A DNA stretch of 36,825 nucleotides from an uncultured Akkermansia sp. (GCA_949296365.1 CASFPZ010000030.1:1-36825), one strand, 5' to 3'; shown: positions 10,102 through 20,044, counted from the stretch's first letter. Notes: generated by a model from the sequence alone, not told the origin. A program made the numbers and translations.

Positions 10102-11382
10102 TTATCTCGACGGCATCACAACAACCCGCGAAATCGTCACCGCAGCAGCATCTGCGATAGGCATTTCCTTGCAAGAATGTTCACTACCCCATGAGTCAGA
10201 AAACAAGATAACCTTCTTTTCCAAGTCATAGCCAATAATTAATCGCATATGGCCGCCGCGAGTTTGGCTAATTTGGGTAGGTTCTGGCACCAGACCAAGT
10301 TGCAAACTCCAACAAACAGGGATACCAGAATCAATGTATTGTTTGATCGGTTTCAGCCAACGTTCCATTTGCGAGGCCGAGGAGCATCGAGCCGCTTTAA
10401 GGACCTCACCGTCACCCTTATCCCATATTTGGATCACATTGGGGCCAGCTAAATCCAGCTGAGATTTATCTAATTTTCTGGCAGCGCGGTTGTAATCTTT
10501 GATTAACCGTTGATAATCCCTTAGATTTGAGATCATATCAATTTCTCGGACACGGATTTTGAATCGAGCACCGATTTTTTTAAGTCCTTCCACCATACTT
10601 TCCACAGTAGTGCCCCCACCAGCCGAAGTATCGGCTACGGAAGCCAATTCGTGTTGATCGATGTAATCCATTCCGTAATACGAAAAGATTCGGGCAGCAG
10701 TTGCAACAACGCAATATCCCTTCTGGCCTTGATCCACCATAGGGATACCTTCGATAACTACGCGTTTTCCCTCCTTTTTGACATGGGATTTTAGATCGTT
10801 TTTCCTTACAGAATTACCAGACTTGGCACGTTCGAGGGATTTTTCGTCTTTACCTAATTTCAAGCGGATAAATTCAGCTTCAAAGTCACGGGTTTTACCA
10901 GAGGAACTAGCTTCAATGACCGCGGCGCCGCCATCCCAAATCCATTTAGCCCCATGAATTTTAACAGCGCTTTCCTTACGGGAAGGTTTATATTCTTCAG
11001 ATTCTACTCCTGCAATTTCATTCATGGCCACCACCGACTTATCCATGAGATCTTCGAATTGATCTTTGTCAATCTGCCTATTATCCCCCTTATTGTAGAT
11101 CATTACCTGGATTTGTTCGACCCCTCCTTTGGGATTGACGGAAACCAATGTTTCCCCCATTTTAATATCGCCAATAGCAAGTTGAGGTTTTGGCAAACGA
11201 ATCGTTGTTTTCTGTTGATCGACCCAATCGCCCCGCTCACCCTGAATGTATTTAGCAATAAATTCTTTGGCAGGCATATTCCACAATTCACCCGACTTAA
11301 GATCCTGGCTCAAATCTCCGCCAGCCCAAGCAGCCTGGATACAAAACATTGACATTAACAAGAAATGCGCGACTTTCACCAT
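10102..11382 (-). CDS. Secreted C39/papain-like cysteine peptidase-like protein
   Basis: The 426-residue protein starts at ATG 11382 with a signal peptide (MVKVAHFLLM, then CIQAAWAGG), so it is exported. Residues about 210-410 form a C39-like papain fold. The motif DQGQKGYCVVATAARIF carries the likely nucleophile Cys224 and an oxyanion Gln at 218. GGHMRLIIGYD supplies His378 and ILFSDSWG supplies Asp396. The catalytic set thus appears complete. The N-terminal half (residues 25-200) is not recognised. There is no ABC transporter nearby, so it is not a bacteriocin-processing exporter; a cell-wall or secreted-substrate peptidase, or a transglutaminase-like role, is possible. It diverges from clpB across 92 bp. 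The fold is fairly sure; the substrate is unknown. Confidence 0.75.
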   Translation of the reverse strand: MVKVAHFLLMSMFCIQAAWAGGDLSQDLKSGELWNMPAKEFIAKYIQGERGDWVDQQKTTIRLPKPQLAIGDIKMGETLVSVNPKGGVEQIQVMIYNKGDNRQIDKDQFEDLMDKSVVAMNEIAGVESEEYKPSRKESAVKIHGAKWIWDGGAAVIEASSSGKTRDFEAEFIRLKLGKDEKSLERAKSGNSVRKNDLKSHVKKEGKRVVIEGIPMVDQGQKGYCVVATAARIFSYYGMDYIDQHELASVADTSAGGGTTVESMVEGLKKIGARFKIRVREIDMISNLRDYQRLIKDYNRAARKLDKSQLDLAGPNVIQIWDKGDGEVLKAARCSSASQMERWLKPIKQYIDSGIPVCWSLQLGLVPEPTQISQTRGGHMRLIIGYDLEKKVILFSDSWGSEHSCKEMPIADAAAVTISRVVVMPSR

Positions 11383-11495
11383 ACCTATTAAGTAAGCAAT
11401 CCACCCCAGAGAATCAAATCTTTTTTAGGGAATGAGATTTTTTTCAACATTTTCTCGGTCAATATTGTCACATCATGCATGAAAGACGGAACGAT

Positions 11496-14120
11496 ATGTT
11501 CCACCAATTGAATATGCTCAACAATCTCACTACTAAATTTCAAGAAGCGCTGATCCAATCTCAGCAATCCGCTTCGCGTGCAGGACGACCAGAAGTGACC
11601 ACATTGGAAGTTCTCTGCGCTTTACTAACCCAAGATGGAGGCATTTTACCACCGATTCTTCGGAAAGCCGCTTGCGATCCGCAGTTAATGTTGAGAGCAG
11701 CGCAGAAGGAATTGGATCGGGAACCCGTCCAGCAAGGCGCCGTCATTCAGCCCAATCTCAGTCAAGAATTGGCCCTAGCGTTACAAGCGGCAGATCGTGA
11801 ACGAGAAAAGATCAAAGACGATTATCTCAGTGTCGAACACTTCATGCTCGGTCTTTTTGAGGCAGACACCAAGGCATCCCGCGTCGTCAAAACATTCGGT
11901 CTTGACAAGAAGAACTATATGACAGCCATGAAAGATGTGCGCGGCAGCCAGCGAGTGACCGACGACAATCCCGAAGGGAAATACCAGACATTGGAAAAAT
12001 ACGGCACCGACCTTACAGCCCGAGCACGAGCGGGAAAGATCGACCCAGTTATTGGCCGAGATGAAGAGATCCGCCGAGTTCTTCAGATTTTATCCAGGCG
12101 GACGAAGAACAATCCAGTACTCATTGGCGAGCCAGGGGTTGGCAAGACAGCTATAGCCGAAGGGTTGGCCCGACGTATAGTCAACGGCGACGTACCAGAC
12201 AGCATGAAGAACAAGAGGCTCGTAGCATTAAGCATAGGGTCGATGCTAGCAGGAGCTAAATACCGCGGCGAATTCGAAGAACGCCTGAAAGCATTTCTGA
12301 AGGAAGTAACGGATTCGCAAGGAGAAATCATCTTGTTCATCGACGAGTTGCACACGATAGTTGGGGCAGGAGCCAGCGAAGGGGCAGTCGACGCCTCCAA
12401 TCTGCTCAAGCCCGCTCTAGCGCGTGGCGAGCTGCGCACAATTGGCGCGACCACACTTGATGAATACCGGAAGTACATCGAGAAAGATGCAGCACTGGAG
12501 CGACGCTTCCAACCAGTTTACGTAGGCGAGCCAAGTGTCGAAGATACCATAGCCATTCTCCGCGGGCTTAAGGAACGTTACGAAGTTCACCATGGAGTTC
12601 ACATTACCGACTCAGCCCTCGTTGCAGCGGCGACGCTATCTCATCGGTATATAACCGATCGGTTTTTACCCGACAAAGCAGTTGATTTGGTAGACGAAGC
12701 AGCCGCGCGGTTAAAAATCGAGCTCGACTCGATGCCGTCAGAAATCGACCAAGCCAATCGAGAATCCATGCAGCTCGAAATGGAACGTCAAGCGTTAGCC
12801 AAGGAAAAAGATGACGACAGCAAGGCAAGACTCGAGAAGATCACACGAGAATTGGCAGACATTAAAGAGAAATCTTCTTCGATGATAGCCAAGTGGAAAA
12901 ACGAGAAAGAACTGATCAACACAGTCCGCCAAGCCCAGGAGCGCATCGACCAACTCCGCACAGAAGCTGAACAAGCCCAACGCATGGGCAATCTTGGGAA
13001 AGCCTCGCAAATCACCTATGGAGATATACCCGAAGCCCAAAAGAGCCTCAAGAATGCTCAGGCTCGTTTTGCAGAACTTCAGCAGCAAGATGGAGGAGGG
13101 CTTCTGAAAGAAGAAGTTACAGAACAAGACATCGCTAAAGTTGTCGCCAGCTGGACAGGAATTCCAGCAGCCAGGCTACAAGAAGGAGAACGAGAAAAAC
13201 TCGTTCACATGGAAGAACGAATTGGCCAACGGGTTATCGGGCAAAAGAAAGCCGTCAATGCAGTTGCTAATGCCGTACGCCGAGCACGGGCCGGTTTGCA
13301 AGATGAGAATCGTCCCATAGGATCGTTCATATTCTTAGGGCCGACTGGCGTTGGGAAAACGGAACTCGCTAAAGCCCTTGCAGAATTTCTGTTTGACGAA
13401 GAAAGTGCGATGGTACGAATCGACATGTCGGAATACATGGAGAAGCACTCGGTAGCACGATTAATTGGAGCACCTCCAGGATATGTTGGATACGATGAGG
13501 GTGGGCAATTGTCAGAATCAGTACGACGGAGGCCCTATAGCGTCGTGCTTTTTGACGAGATTGAAAAGGCGCATCCAGACGTTTTCAATGTTTTACTTCA
13601 AGTTCTTGACGATGGACGAATTACCGATGGGCAAGGACGTACGGTTGATTTTCGCAACACCGTCATTATCATGACCTCAAATATTGGGAGTCAATATATT
13701 CTGAATGAGACCAATGCAGAGCAACGGGAAGCCCGTGCGACAGAGGCTTTACGCACCCATTTTCGTCCGGAATTCCTGAACCGCGTTGATGAGATCATCA
13801 TCTTTGACCAATTAAATGGGCAGGAGTTACAGAATATAGTCAATCTCCAAATTAACCGAGTCTGCAAGCGACTTCAGGCCAAAGGGTTAACATTGGAATT
13901 GACACCAGACGCCATATCCTTAGTTGCCGACCATGGTTTCGATCCCGTTTACGGGGCACGACCCCTCAAACGCGCCATACAACAGGATATTCTAGACCCA
14001 CTCAGTTTACGCCTCTTAGACGGACAATTCCCTGAAGGCTCCAGGATTATAGCTGATGCCCTCAATGGGAAAATCGATTTCCGCTGTTCCGGAGCAACAC
14101 CTTCTCGTGGTAAGGATTAA
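11496..14120 (+). CDS. clpB: ATP-dependent disaggregase ClpB (Hsp100)
   Basis: ClpB unfolds and rescues aggregated proteins together with DnaK in the cytoplasm. The protein has the full Hsp100 layout. Counting from the outermost ATG at 11475, there is an N-terminal Clp repeat domain, a first AAA+ module with Walker A GEPGVGKT (residues 218-225) and Walker B LFIDE, and the long middle coiled coil (about 410-530) that separates ClpB from ClpA and ClpC. A second AAA+ module follows with GPTGVGKT (622-629) and the ClpB C-terminal domain. The family usually starts a few residues before LTxKFQxAL. ATG 11496 has a GGA about 8 bases upstream and is preferred; 11475 and 11514 are alternatives. No CIRCE element or clear heat-shock promoter is visible in the 92-bp divergent region. 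A strong terminator follows at 14140. Confidence 0.97.
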   Translation: MFHQLNMLNNLTTKFQEALIQSQQSASRAGRPEVTTLEVLCALLTQDGGILPPILRKAACDPQLMLRAAQKELDREPVQQGAVIQPNLSQELALALQAADREREKIKDDYLSVEHFMLGLFEADTKASRVVKTFGLDKKNYMTAMKDVRGSQRVTDDNPEGKYQTLEKYGTDLTARARAGKIDPVIGRDEEIRRVLQILSRRTKNNPVLIGEPGVGKTAIAEGLARRIVNGDVPDSMKNKRLVALSIGSMLAGAKYRGEFEERLKAFLKEVTDSQGEIILFIDELHTIVGAGASEGAVDASNLLKPALARGELRTIGATTLDEYRKYIEKDAALERRFQPVYVGEPSVEDTIAILRGLKERYEVHHGVHITDSALVAAATLSHRYITDRFLPDKAVDLVDEAAARLKIELDSMPSEIDQANRESMQLEMERQALAKEKDDDSKARLEKITRELADIKEKSSSMIAKWKNEKELINTVRQAQERIDQLRTEAEQAQRMGNLGKASQITYGDIPEAQKSLKNAQARFAELQQQDGGGLLKEEVTEQDIAKVVASWTGIPAARLQEGEREKLVHMEERIGQRVIGQKKAVNAVANAVRRARAGLQDENRPIGSFIFLGPTGVGKTELAKALAEFLFDEESAMVRIDMSEYMEKHSVARLIGAPPGYVGYDEGGQLSESVRRRPYSVVLFDEIEKAHPDVFNVLLQVLDDGRITDGQGRTVDFRNTVIIMTSNIGSQYILNETNAEQREARATEALRTHFRPEFLNRVDEIIIFDQLNGQELQNIVNLQINRVCKRLQAKGLTLELTPDAISLVADHGFDPVYGARPLKRAIQQDILDPLSLRLLDGQFPEGSRIIADALNGKIDFRCSGATPSRGKD

Positions 14121-14139
14121 TTAACAACAACTCAAACAC

Positions 14140-14174
14140 CGCTGTCAAGTCGATGGACTTGGCAGCGTTTTATT
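14140..14174 (+). terminator. Intrinsic terminator of clpB
   Basis: A 12-bp stem (CGCTGTCAAGTC with GACTTGGCAGCG, one G-T pair) with a GATG loop is followed by TTTTATTATT. It begins 19 bases after the clpB stop. Confidence 0.9.
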
Positions 14175-14289
14175 ATTGCACTCAAATCATTCACAAGAGG
14201 GAGATTCTTTTTTGATGGTCCTCTAAAATGTGAGTGAGGAGCAACAGTCATGCTCAAATAGGCGAGGAGAATCCGCCACGCGGAATGTT

Positions 14290-14940
14290 TTAATCTTCCA
14301 GGGAAGCTTTCAAGGCAGCAATGAGAACTTTAATCATACGATTGACAATACGTTCACTAGAGACACCAGCCACCCATTCTTCGTCAGGAAGCTGCACAGT
14401 CATTGACAAGCGCCCCAACGTAGAAAAGAACAAAGAACGGGAAATGTGCAAAAACCACTGCAAATCCCCCTTGCTGATATTTGGATAAAACAATTTAATC
14501 CTATCTTCCCAGTCTTTGTAATACTCATCGTAACTAGGTAACAATTTATCCAGCAAATATTGAGGTTGATGAGGCAAACGCCACAGGAAACGCGCAAAAT
14601 TTCGTCCGCCTAATTGAGGATCCATAATGATGTGAAAAGCAGGTTCGATAAAAGCGCGAATATACCCTTCAAGCGAAGGTTCTTCATCTATCTTTTTAAT
14701 AGCAGCATGCCGAGCTTCCTGAATATCCTGCATATGGCGTTTCAGGACATTGAGGAAGACACCTTCTTTGCTGTCAAAATAGTATACAATTGAGGCTAGG
14801 TTTACTTGTGCTTCAGCCGCAATCGTCCTCATGGGAACCCCCTCATATCCTTTTTCTGCAAAAAGCCTCTCAGCACTGTCTAGGATACGTTTGCTAGTTT
14901 CAGCTGAACGTTCTGCTTGTTTCCTTCGTACGCGAGTCAT
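14290..14940 (-). CDS. TetR-family transcriptional regulator
   Basis: The 216-residue protein has an N-terminal TetR helix-turn-helix: SKRILDSAERLFAEKGYEGV, then MRTIAAEAQVNLASIVYYFDSKEGVF. The C-terminal ligand and dimer domain (about residues 80-215) resembles the CecR/YbiH group, whose members respond to small toxic compounds. ATG 14940 is preferred over the TTG two codons upstream. It lies 84 bp downstream of the cytochrome/TPR gene on the same strand, but a palindrome at 14975-14989 and a possible promoter between them suggest separate, perhaps autoregulated, expression. The ligand and target genes are unknown. Confidence 0.9.
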   Translation of the reverse strand: MTRVRRKQAERSAETSKRILDSAERLFAEKGYEGVPMRTIAAEAQVNLASIVYYFDSKEGVFLNVLKRHMQDIQEARHAAIKKIDEEPSLEGYIRAFIEPAFHIIMDPQLGGRNFARFLWRLPHQPQYLLDKLLPSYDEYYKDWEDRIKLFYPNISKGDLQWFLHISRSLFFSTLGRLSMTVQLPDEEWVAGVSSERIVNRMIKVLIAALKASLED

Positions 14941-14974
14941 AGTCAATTCGTCAATTCATCAATCAATACCTCAC

Positions 14975-14989
14975 TGTCACAATCTGACA
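14975..14989. promoter_or_regulatory. Palindrome upstream of tetR, candidate operator
   Basis: TGTCA-CAATC-TGACA is a perfect inverted repeat centred about 42 bases upstream of the TetR start. On the minus strand a TTGTCA box overlaps its upstream arm, with a weak -10-like TATTGA 16 bases further on. Binding here would cover the promoter, which fits TetR autorepression. This is inference from position and symmetry only. Confidence 0.4.
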
Positions 14990-15024
14990 ACCCTCATTGA
15001 TGTTTAAGTATACACGTTATCTGT

Positions 15025-17370
15025 TTATTGTCTAGACGTTTGATTATAAATTGTGCGAGCGCCCTGGTGCGATGGATCTAATTTTAGGACACGATTCGCC
15101 GACTCATGAGCTCGTTTCATATCACCAGTTTGGAAATAAATGACAGCGGAAGCATAGATGATTTCAGCGTTATTAGGTTCAATTTGGGAGCAAGCATTTA
15201 ATTCAGCCAAGGCAGTTTTAGGGTCATTCAGTTGATTGGCAAGCAAAGCTTTGTTATATCTAGCTCGGACAAAAGAAGGATCTATTTGGATAGCCTGGTT
15301 AAAGGAACGCAAGGCCAGTTGAGGTTGTTGAGCTTCCACTTGGCCAAGTCCCAGCAAATACCACAGCGAGGCATCCTTAGGAGCTATTTTGACAGCTTTT
15401 TCCATCATATCAACAGCCTCACCATGTTTACCACGCGAGGCAAGATACACAGCATAATCACGACAGACAACAGGAGAGGTCGCATCCCATTTCATAGCTT
15501 TTTCAAACCAATATTGAGCTTCCTTATCATTGTGACGACAAGCTTCGATTTGCGCCAGTTTCATTGCGCCGGAAGGTTGATCGGATTGATGAGCCGCCGA
15601 ATGAATTAACTCACGGAAAGCAGGATCGTCGAGAGACAAAGAATCACGCAAAGCCCATGCAGCCTGGAGGCGAACACAGCGTGAAGGATCTTTTAACAAA
15701 GACTGGACCTGATCAGGAGTCACGCGGCCAATTATTTTAGTTGAAGCTGAACGCAAAAGAGGAGTTGAAGCCTTCAGTCCTTGTTGAGCACGCCTGATGA
15801 CACGAACATCGCCACACCACGTATCCAACAATTCCATTATTGTAGCCTTCCAGGTTTCATTTTCTTCACGATCATAAGCAGCCAACAATAATTCCAAGGC
15901 ATTTTCTTGTCCCGAATAAGCAGCCTGGACAGCGCGGGTTCTTGGTCGGTCGCGCTTGAGGATCGACTGATCGCCATAGACTTTATCAACGGCAGATTTT
16001 GCCCAATTATTGTCTTTGTCTTTATGGCACATAATGCAAGCGTTGGGGATATTCAATTCTTGGCTCAAGAATGGGTCAGGAGAGTTAAACGAATGGTCAC
16101 GCCTAGGGTCACGAGCCATGTAGAGGCTCGTCGGCATATGACATTCGACACACCGTCCACCCATCGACGAAATAGGGCATGGGGTATGCGATTTCATATC
16201 AATGACGGGAGCAGCAATCCCATTCACCTTTTCACCGGAAGCATGGCAACGCATGCACAAAGCATTGTTTTCTTGAGGCAATTTCAATAAACCAGAATGG
16301 GGATCATGGCAATCAAGGCACGTCACCCCAGCTTTACCCATACGACTCAGACGCAATCCCGTTTCACAATAATCTTCATCTCTCTGCATACCGTTAGGCC
16401 AAAATACGCCAGGTTGAACAGGTAATACTAGTTGGAAATGATCATCGAAACGTTTACCTATGGAAAAATTGTGATCAAATTCGTCTCGCCGCGCATGGCA
16501 AGAAGCACAGTTTTCACGGTGTTGCTGAGCAGACAAAACAACAGGAACAGAAGGAGAATGAGAAGTGGCGATCATGCAACCAGTACCAGGTTCCGGTTTA
16601 TCTAAGACCGGGCCATGACATTGGATACATGTAACACCAGGTTCCTTCCAAGTTGAGGCATATCGATCTTTAGTGGAATCGTAATTTTTCTGGAACGAAG
16701 TCATATGGCACCAGGCGCACTGTGAATTCCAGTTCATGCCACGCCCCAACCAATGTCCCCAATCGCCTTCTTGGCGAGAATCGGAGCCGAAGATATCAAA
16801 CCATTCCTTACGTTGGACATCCCAGGCAGCACTCAACGTATGGAATCCACCATCAGAAGAGGGTAACAGATACTGAACTAAAGGAGTTCTGCCGGTAGCC
16901 CAGACAGCAGGCCAGGTACGGCCAGACTTTTGATCGTGAACAAGACGTTCACCTTGTTTTCCAGTTGAAAACGTCAATGTGCTACCATGGGCATTCAGAC
17001 GATTGCCATGAAAGGCTTCAGCCTCCAATTTGGCATCTAACGGACGGAATGCCCAAGCGTGGTCAGAATTGCTCCATTGTCGGAATTCTTCAGGATGGCA
17101 ACCAGCACATTTCATGGAGATAGGGACAGCATGAGAATCCCAGTGAGCACTAGCCCCTTGATAGACAGGAATACTTGAGTTGCTTTCCCCTTTCTGGATT
17201 TCCATAGAATTCCACCATTTCAAGAGGCCCCCAATACCCACTAACGCACAAGCAATTACCACACTAACGGCAATCCACGCCACACGGGACGGATTCTTGT
17301 TAGGTCCCGTAGTTCTCAAATGCTTTTTTCCATTTTCTCCGTTTGAATCTCTTTGATCAATGGATTCCAT
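15025..17370 (-). CDS. Membrane-anchored octaheme c-type cytochrome with C-terminal TPR repeats
   Basis: There is a short cytoplasmic N-terminus, then one membrane segment (VAWIAVSVVIACALVGIGGL), then a periplasmic domain. Eight CxxCH haem c motifs are visible: CAGCH, CAWCH, CIQCH, CASCH, CLDCH, CMRCH, CVECH and CIMCH. The C-terminal half holds a HEAT-like stretch and at least three TPR units (for example WYLLGLGQVEAQQPQLALRS). Such proteins occur in Planctomycetota and Verrucomicrobiota and are thought to pass electrons in the periplasm; the partner is unknown. The frame is open up to TTG 17430, but that codon lies in the pnp terminator. ATG 17370, with GGA about 8 bases upstream, is preferred and gives 781 residues; ATG 17406 is the alternative. 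It is preceded by pnp and followed by tetR, both on the same strand. Confidence 0.88.
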   Translation of the reverse strand: MESIDQRDSNGENGKKHLRTTGPNKNPSRVAWIAVSVVIACALVGIGGLLKWWNSMEIQKGESNSSIPVYQGASAHWDSHAVPISMKCAGCHPEEFRQWSNSDHAWAFRPLDAKLEAEAFHGNRLNAHGSTLTFSTGKQGERLVHDQKSGRTWPAVWATGRTPLVQYLLPSSDGGFHTLSAAWDVQRKEWFDIFGSDSRQEGDWGHWLGRGMNWNSQCAWCHMTSFQKNYDSTKDRYASTWKEPGVTCIQCHGPVLDKPEPGTGCMIATSHSPSVPVVLSAQQHRENCASCHARRDEFDHNFSIGKRFDDHFQLVLPVQPGVFWPNGMQRDEDYCETGLRLSRMGKAGVTCLDCHDPHSGLLKLPQENNALCMRCHASGEKVNGIAAPVIDMKSHTPCPISSMGGRCVECHMPTSLYMARDPRRDHSFNSPDPFLSQELNIPNACIMCHKDKDNNWAKSAVDKVYGDQSILKRDRPRTRAVQAAYSGQENALELLLAAYDREENETWKATIMELLDTWCGDVRVIRRAQQGLKASTPLLRSASTKIIGRVTPDQVQSLLKDPSRCVRLQAAWALRDSLSLDDPAFRELIHSAAHQSDQPSGAMKLAQIEACRHNDKEAQYWFEKAMKWDATSPVVCRDYAVYLASRGKHGEAVDMMEKAVKIAPKDASLWYLLGLGQVEAQQPQLALRSFNQAIQIDPSFVRARYNKALLANQLNDPKTALAELNACSQIEPNNAEIIYASAVIYFQTGDMKRAHESANRVLKLDPSHQGARTIYNQTSRQ

Positions 17371-17408
17371 TGTGATTCCAGTATTGGTTTCAGCTGAGGC
17401 TATCATAC

Positions 17409-17441
17409 AAAAAACCCCTTCCGAAACCAATCGGAAAGGGT
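17409..17441 (-). terminator. Intrinsic terminator of pnp
   Basis: On the minus strand ACCCTTTCCGA pairs with TCGGAAGGGGT (11 bp, one G-T pair, loop TTGGTT) and is followed by TTTTTT. It lies 26 bases after the pnp stop and just before the cytochrome gene. Confidence 0.85.
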
Positions 17442-17466
17442 TGAATATTACCCCATCAAGCTGATA

Positions 17467-19605
17467 TCATTCTGATTCTTTTGCAGCAGCCTTGTTTTTC
17501 TCGTCGCGCAAAGCGGCCCGGATGGACATTTTCACTCGTCCCTTGTCATCGATACCAATACATTTAGCAGTAACGACATCACCGACTTTGACAACATCTT
17601 CAGTCTTAGCAGTACGGCCTTCTGCAAGTTCAGAAATATGGATCAACCCATCTTTACCCGGGAGCACCTCCATGAAAGCGCCAAAAGCAGTCGTGTTAAC
17701 AATTTTACCAGTATACAATTCACCGACTTCGATCTCGCGGAACATACTTGTAATCAAGTAGAGCGCACGATCAAGACCTTCCTGTTTCGACGCATAGATG
17801 TGAACAGTGCCATCTTCTTCGATATTGATATCAGCGCCCGACTCAGCCTGAATCGCTTTAATATTTTTGCCACCAGGTCCAATCAATTCGCCAATACGAT
17901 CTACCGGGATCTTGGTAGACTCAATTCGCGGAGCATTAGGATTCATAGGAGCTGGCGTTTCAATAGCTTGGCTCATCGTTTCCAAAACCTGCGTACGGCC
18001 CAATTTAGCTAAGCGAATAGCATCTTCCAGGATATACAAGGGGATGCCAGGCAGTTTGAGATCAAGCTGGTACCCAGTAACACCGACTTCCGTACCACAC
18101 AATTTGAAATCCATATCGCCGTAGAAATCTTCCGACCCAATGATGTCGAGCAAGGTTTTGTATTTGGTAATTTCGTGGTTTTCATTCTGTTCAGTCACTA
18201 GCCCCACCGAAATACCAGCGACAGGGCGCTTCAACGGCACGCCAGCAGCCAACAGGGACATTGTTCCTGCACAAACAGAAGCCATCGAAGTAGAGCCATT
18301 CGATTCCATGATTTCGGAGGAGACACGAATGGCGTATGGGAATTCTTCTTCCGACGGGACAACAGGAGCAATCGAACGTTCAGCCAAAGCGCCATGACCG
18401 ATTTCACGACGATTTTGTCCACCGAAACGCCCCGTATCGCCTACAGAAAAAGGCGGGAAGTTATAATGAAGGATGAAACGTTTTTCGTTAACGCTACCCG
18501 TGTAATTATCCACAAACTGTTTTTCTTCCAACGGAGCCAGAGTAGCTAAGCAGACCGACATTGTCTCACCGCGCGCGAACAAAGCCGATCCATGAACCAC
18601 AGGAGGCAACACATTAACTTCAGCAGTTAGAGGACGAAGCTGCTTGATAGCACGGCCATCGGCGCGTTTGTCCTTGTCCATAATAGAGATACGGAAAGCC
18701 TTTTTCTGAATGTATTCAAATACCTGTTCGACATCAAAATCAGTAGCTTCCGCATGGCGTTCACGGATAGCCGCTTCCACTTCATCACGAAGAGCGCCTA
18801 CCTTTTTTTGGCGTTCGAGTTTGGATGGAGCATAGATAGCTTCTTCAATGCGATCGCCTGCGATTTCGTATCCGATTTCCAAGAGTTCTGGTTTAGCCAA
18901 GCATAGTTCGTAGGCACGTTTTTCACGGCCACAGATAGCGCGGAGTTCCTCCTGTTTTTCGCAAATAATTTTAACGTTTTCCTGAGCGATATGAAGAGCC
19001 TTGATGAAGTCGTCTTCTGGAAGTTCTTTAGCCGATCCTTCAATCATAATCACCTGGTCTTTCGTACCAGCAAAAACAAGGTCGAGATCACTTTGCAACC
19101 GTTGACTGTTCGTAGGATTAATCACATAGTCGCCATTGATCAGGCCAACGCGCACCGCTCCGACCGGCTCAGCAAAAGGCAGATCAGAAATAACGCAAGC
19201 CGCCGAAGCGCCGTTAATACTCAATATATCAGGTTCGTTTTCACCATCCGCAGACAACAGGATGGAAATCACCTGAGTATCGTAAAAGTACCCTTTCGGG
19301 AACATCGGACGCAAAGGGCGGTCAGTCATGCGACACGTTAGGATTTCCTTTTCAGTCGGCCGACCTTCTCTTTTGAAATACCCACCTGGGAACATTCCGG
19401 CAGCAGCAGCCTTTTCCTTATATTCAACAGAGAGTGGGAAGAATGTCTGTCCTTCCTTAATTTTTGTTGCGCTGACAACAGTGACCAACACCATCGTATC
19501 GCCGCAACGAACGGTCACAGCTCCATCCGCCAAACGAGCCATTTTCCCCGTTTCAATAATCATCGGGCTCGTACCTACATTACATTCTATTGAATGAATA
19601 TTCAT
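17467..19605 (-). CDS. pnp: Polyribonucleotide nucleotidyltransferase (PNPase)
   Basis: PNPase degrades RNA 3' to 5' by phosphorolysis, releasing nucleoside diphosphates, and acts as a trimer in the degradosome. The 712-residue protein has the standard order: a first RNase PH domain, a helical linker, and a second RNase PH domain (about residues 310-550, including FSVGDTGRFGGQNRREIGHG). A KH domain with the GxxG loop in LIGPGGKNIKAIQ follows, then a C-terminal S1 domain (GKIVNTTAFGAFMEVLPGKD, then GLIHISEL). The length is normal. ATG 19605 is preferred over the in-frame TTG at 19614; GGAA lies 10 bases upstream. A 9-bp hairpin ends at that GGAA (see 19619-19660). rpsO, the common upstream neighbour, is not present. 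Confidence 0.97.
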   Translation of the reverse strand: MNIHSIECNVGTSPMIIETGKMARLADGAVTVRCGDTMVLVTVVSATKIKEGQTFFPLSVEYKEKAAAAGMFPGGYFKREGRPTEKEILTCRMTDRPLRPMFPKGYFYDTQVISILLSADGENEPDILSINGASAACVISDLPFAEPVGAVRVGLINGDYVINPTNSQRLQSDLDLVFAGTKDQVIMIEGSAKELPEDDFIKALHIAQENVKIICEKQEELRAICGREKRAYELCLAKPELLEIGYEIAGDRIEEAIYAPSKLERQKKVGALRDEVEAAIRERHAEATDFDVEQVFEYIQKKAFRISIMDKDKRADGRAIKQLRPLTAEVNVLPPVVHGSALFARGETMSVCLATLAPLEEKQFVDNYTGSVNEKRFILHYNFPPFSVGDTGRFGGQNRREIGHGALAERSIAPVVPSEEEFPYAIRVSSEIMESNGSTSMASVCAGTMSLLAAGVPLKRPVAGISVGLVTEQNENHEITKYKTLLDIIGSEDFYGDMDFKLCGTEVGVTGYQLDLKLPGIPLYILEDAIRLAKLGRTQVLETMSQAIETPAPMNPNAPRIESTKIPVDRIGELIGPGGKNIKAIQAESGADINIEEDGTVHIYASKQEGLDRALYLITSMFREIEVGELYTGKIVNTTAFGAFMEVLPGKDGLIHISELAEGRTAKTEDVVKVGDVVTAKCIGIDDKGRVKMSIRAALRDEKNKAAAKESE

Positions 19606-19618
19606 ATGATTCAATTTC

Positions 19619-19660
19619 CACTACCGGCCAACATCCAAACGAAAGCGCCGACCGGTAGTG
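19619..19660 (-). promoter_or_regulatory. Hairpin in the pnp 5' leader touching the ribosome-binding site
   Basis: CACTACCGG (19619-19627) pairs perfectly over 9 bp with CCGGTAGTG (19652-19660); the loop is 24 bases. On the pnp mRNA the stem ends at the first G of the GGAA ribosome-binding site. In enterobacteria pnp autoregulates through a leader stem cut by RNase III; a comparable role here is inference. Confidence 0.45.
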
Positions 19661-20044
19661 CATAAAGCGCATTCGATAGTCAGGTACGGGCAGTGCCTCA
19701 GGAAGAATTGATCATCCTTGTTCTTTTGAGAACCCAGGACAGAATCTACCGAACATTCCCACGAATCAATCGGGTAAATTCTCCTTATGTCATTCACGCA
19801 ATCTTGGAAAATCTGAAAAATTTCTCAAGGCATGCCCGACGGAATCCATCTGCCAACAAAAACGTCAACAAATGTTGCAGAGAACAGTATGAATAGATAG
19901 AAAAATTGCAAGCAAATAATTTCCACAGTATACCACCATCTAAAAAACAATTTGTCATTTTTTCTTGTCCCCCTTTCAAAAAATTGTAAATCAAACAGTA
20001 TGGCTTTGTCATATTCCAGCAATTCATACCCTTGGGATTCGACA
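19661..20044. other. Stretch without a recognisable gene upstream of pnp
   Basis: Short open frames on both strands (for example 19794-20045 minus) show no protein-like features and no family I recognise. No rpsO and no tRNA is seen. The pnp promoter should be here, but I found only weak boxes on the minus strand. The base composition is AT-rich up to about 20030, where GC-rich RHS sequence begins abruptly. Confidence 0.6.

Noticed and set aside
10047..14206. Near-identical 18-base stretch (ATCATTCACAAG then G/A then GGGAG) at about 10047 and 14186
   Set aside because: Counting all pairs of positions on both strands of the window, about one 17-of-18 match is expected by chance, so this is not evidence of a repeat family.
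14272..14284. TCCGC/GCGGA hairpin between clpB and tetR, considered as a shared terminator
   Set aside because: It has only five base pairs and a weak T-stretch; the clpB terminator at 14140 is far better.
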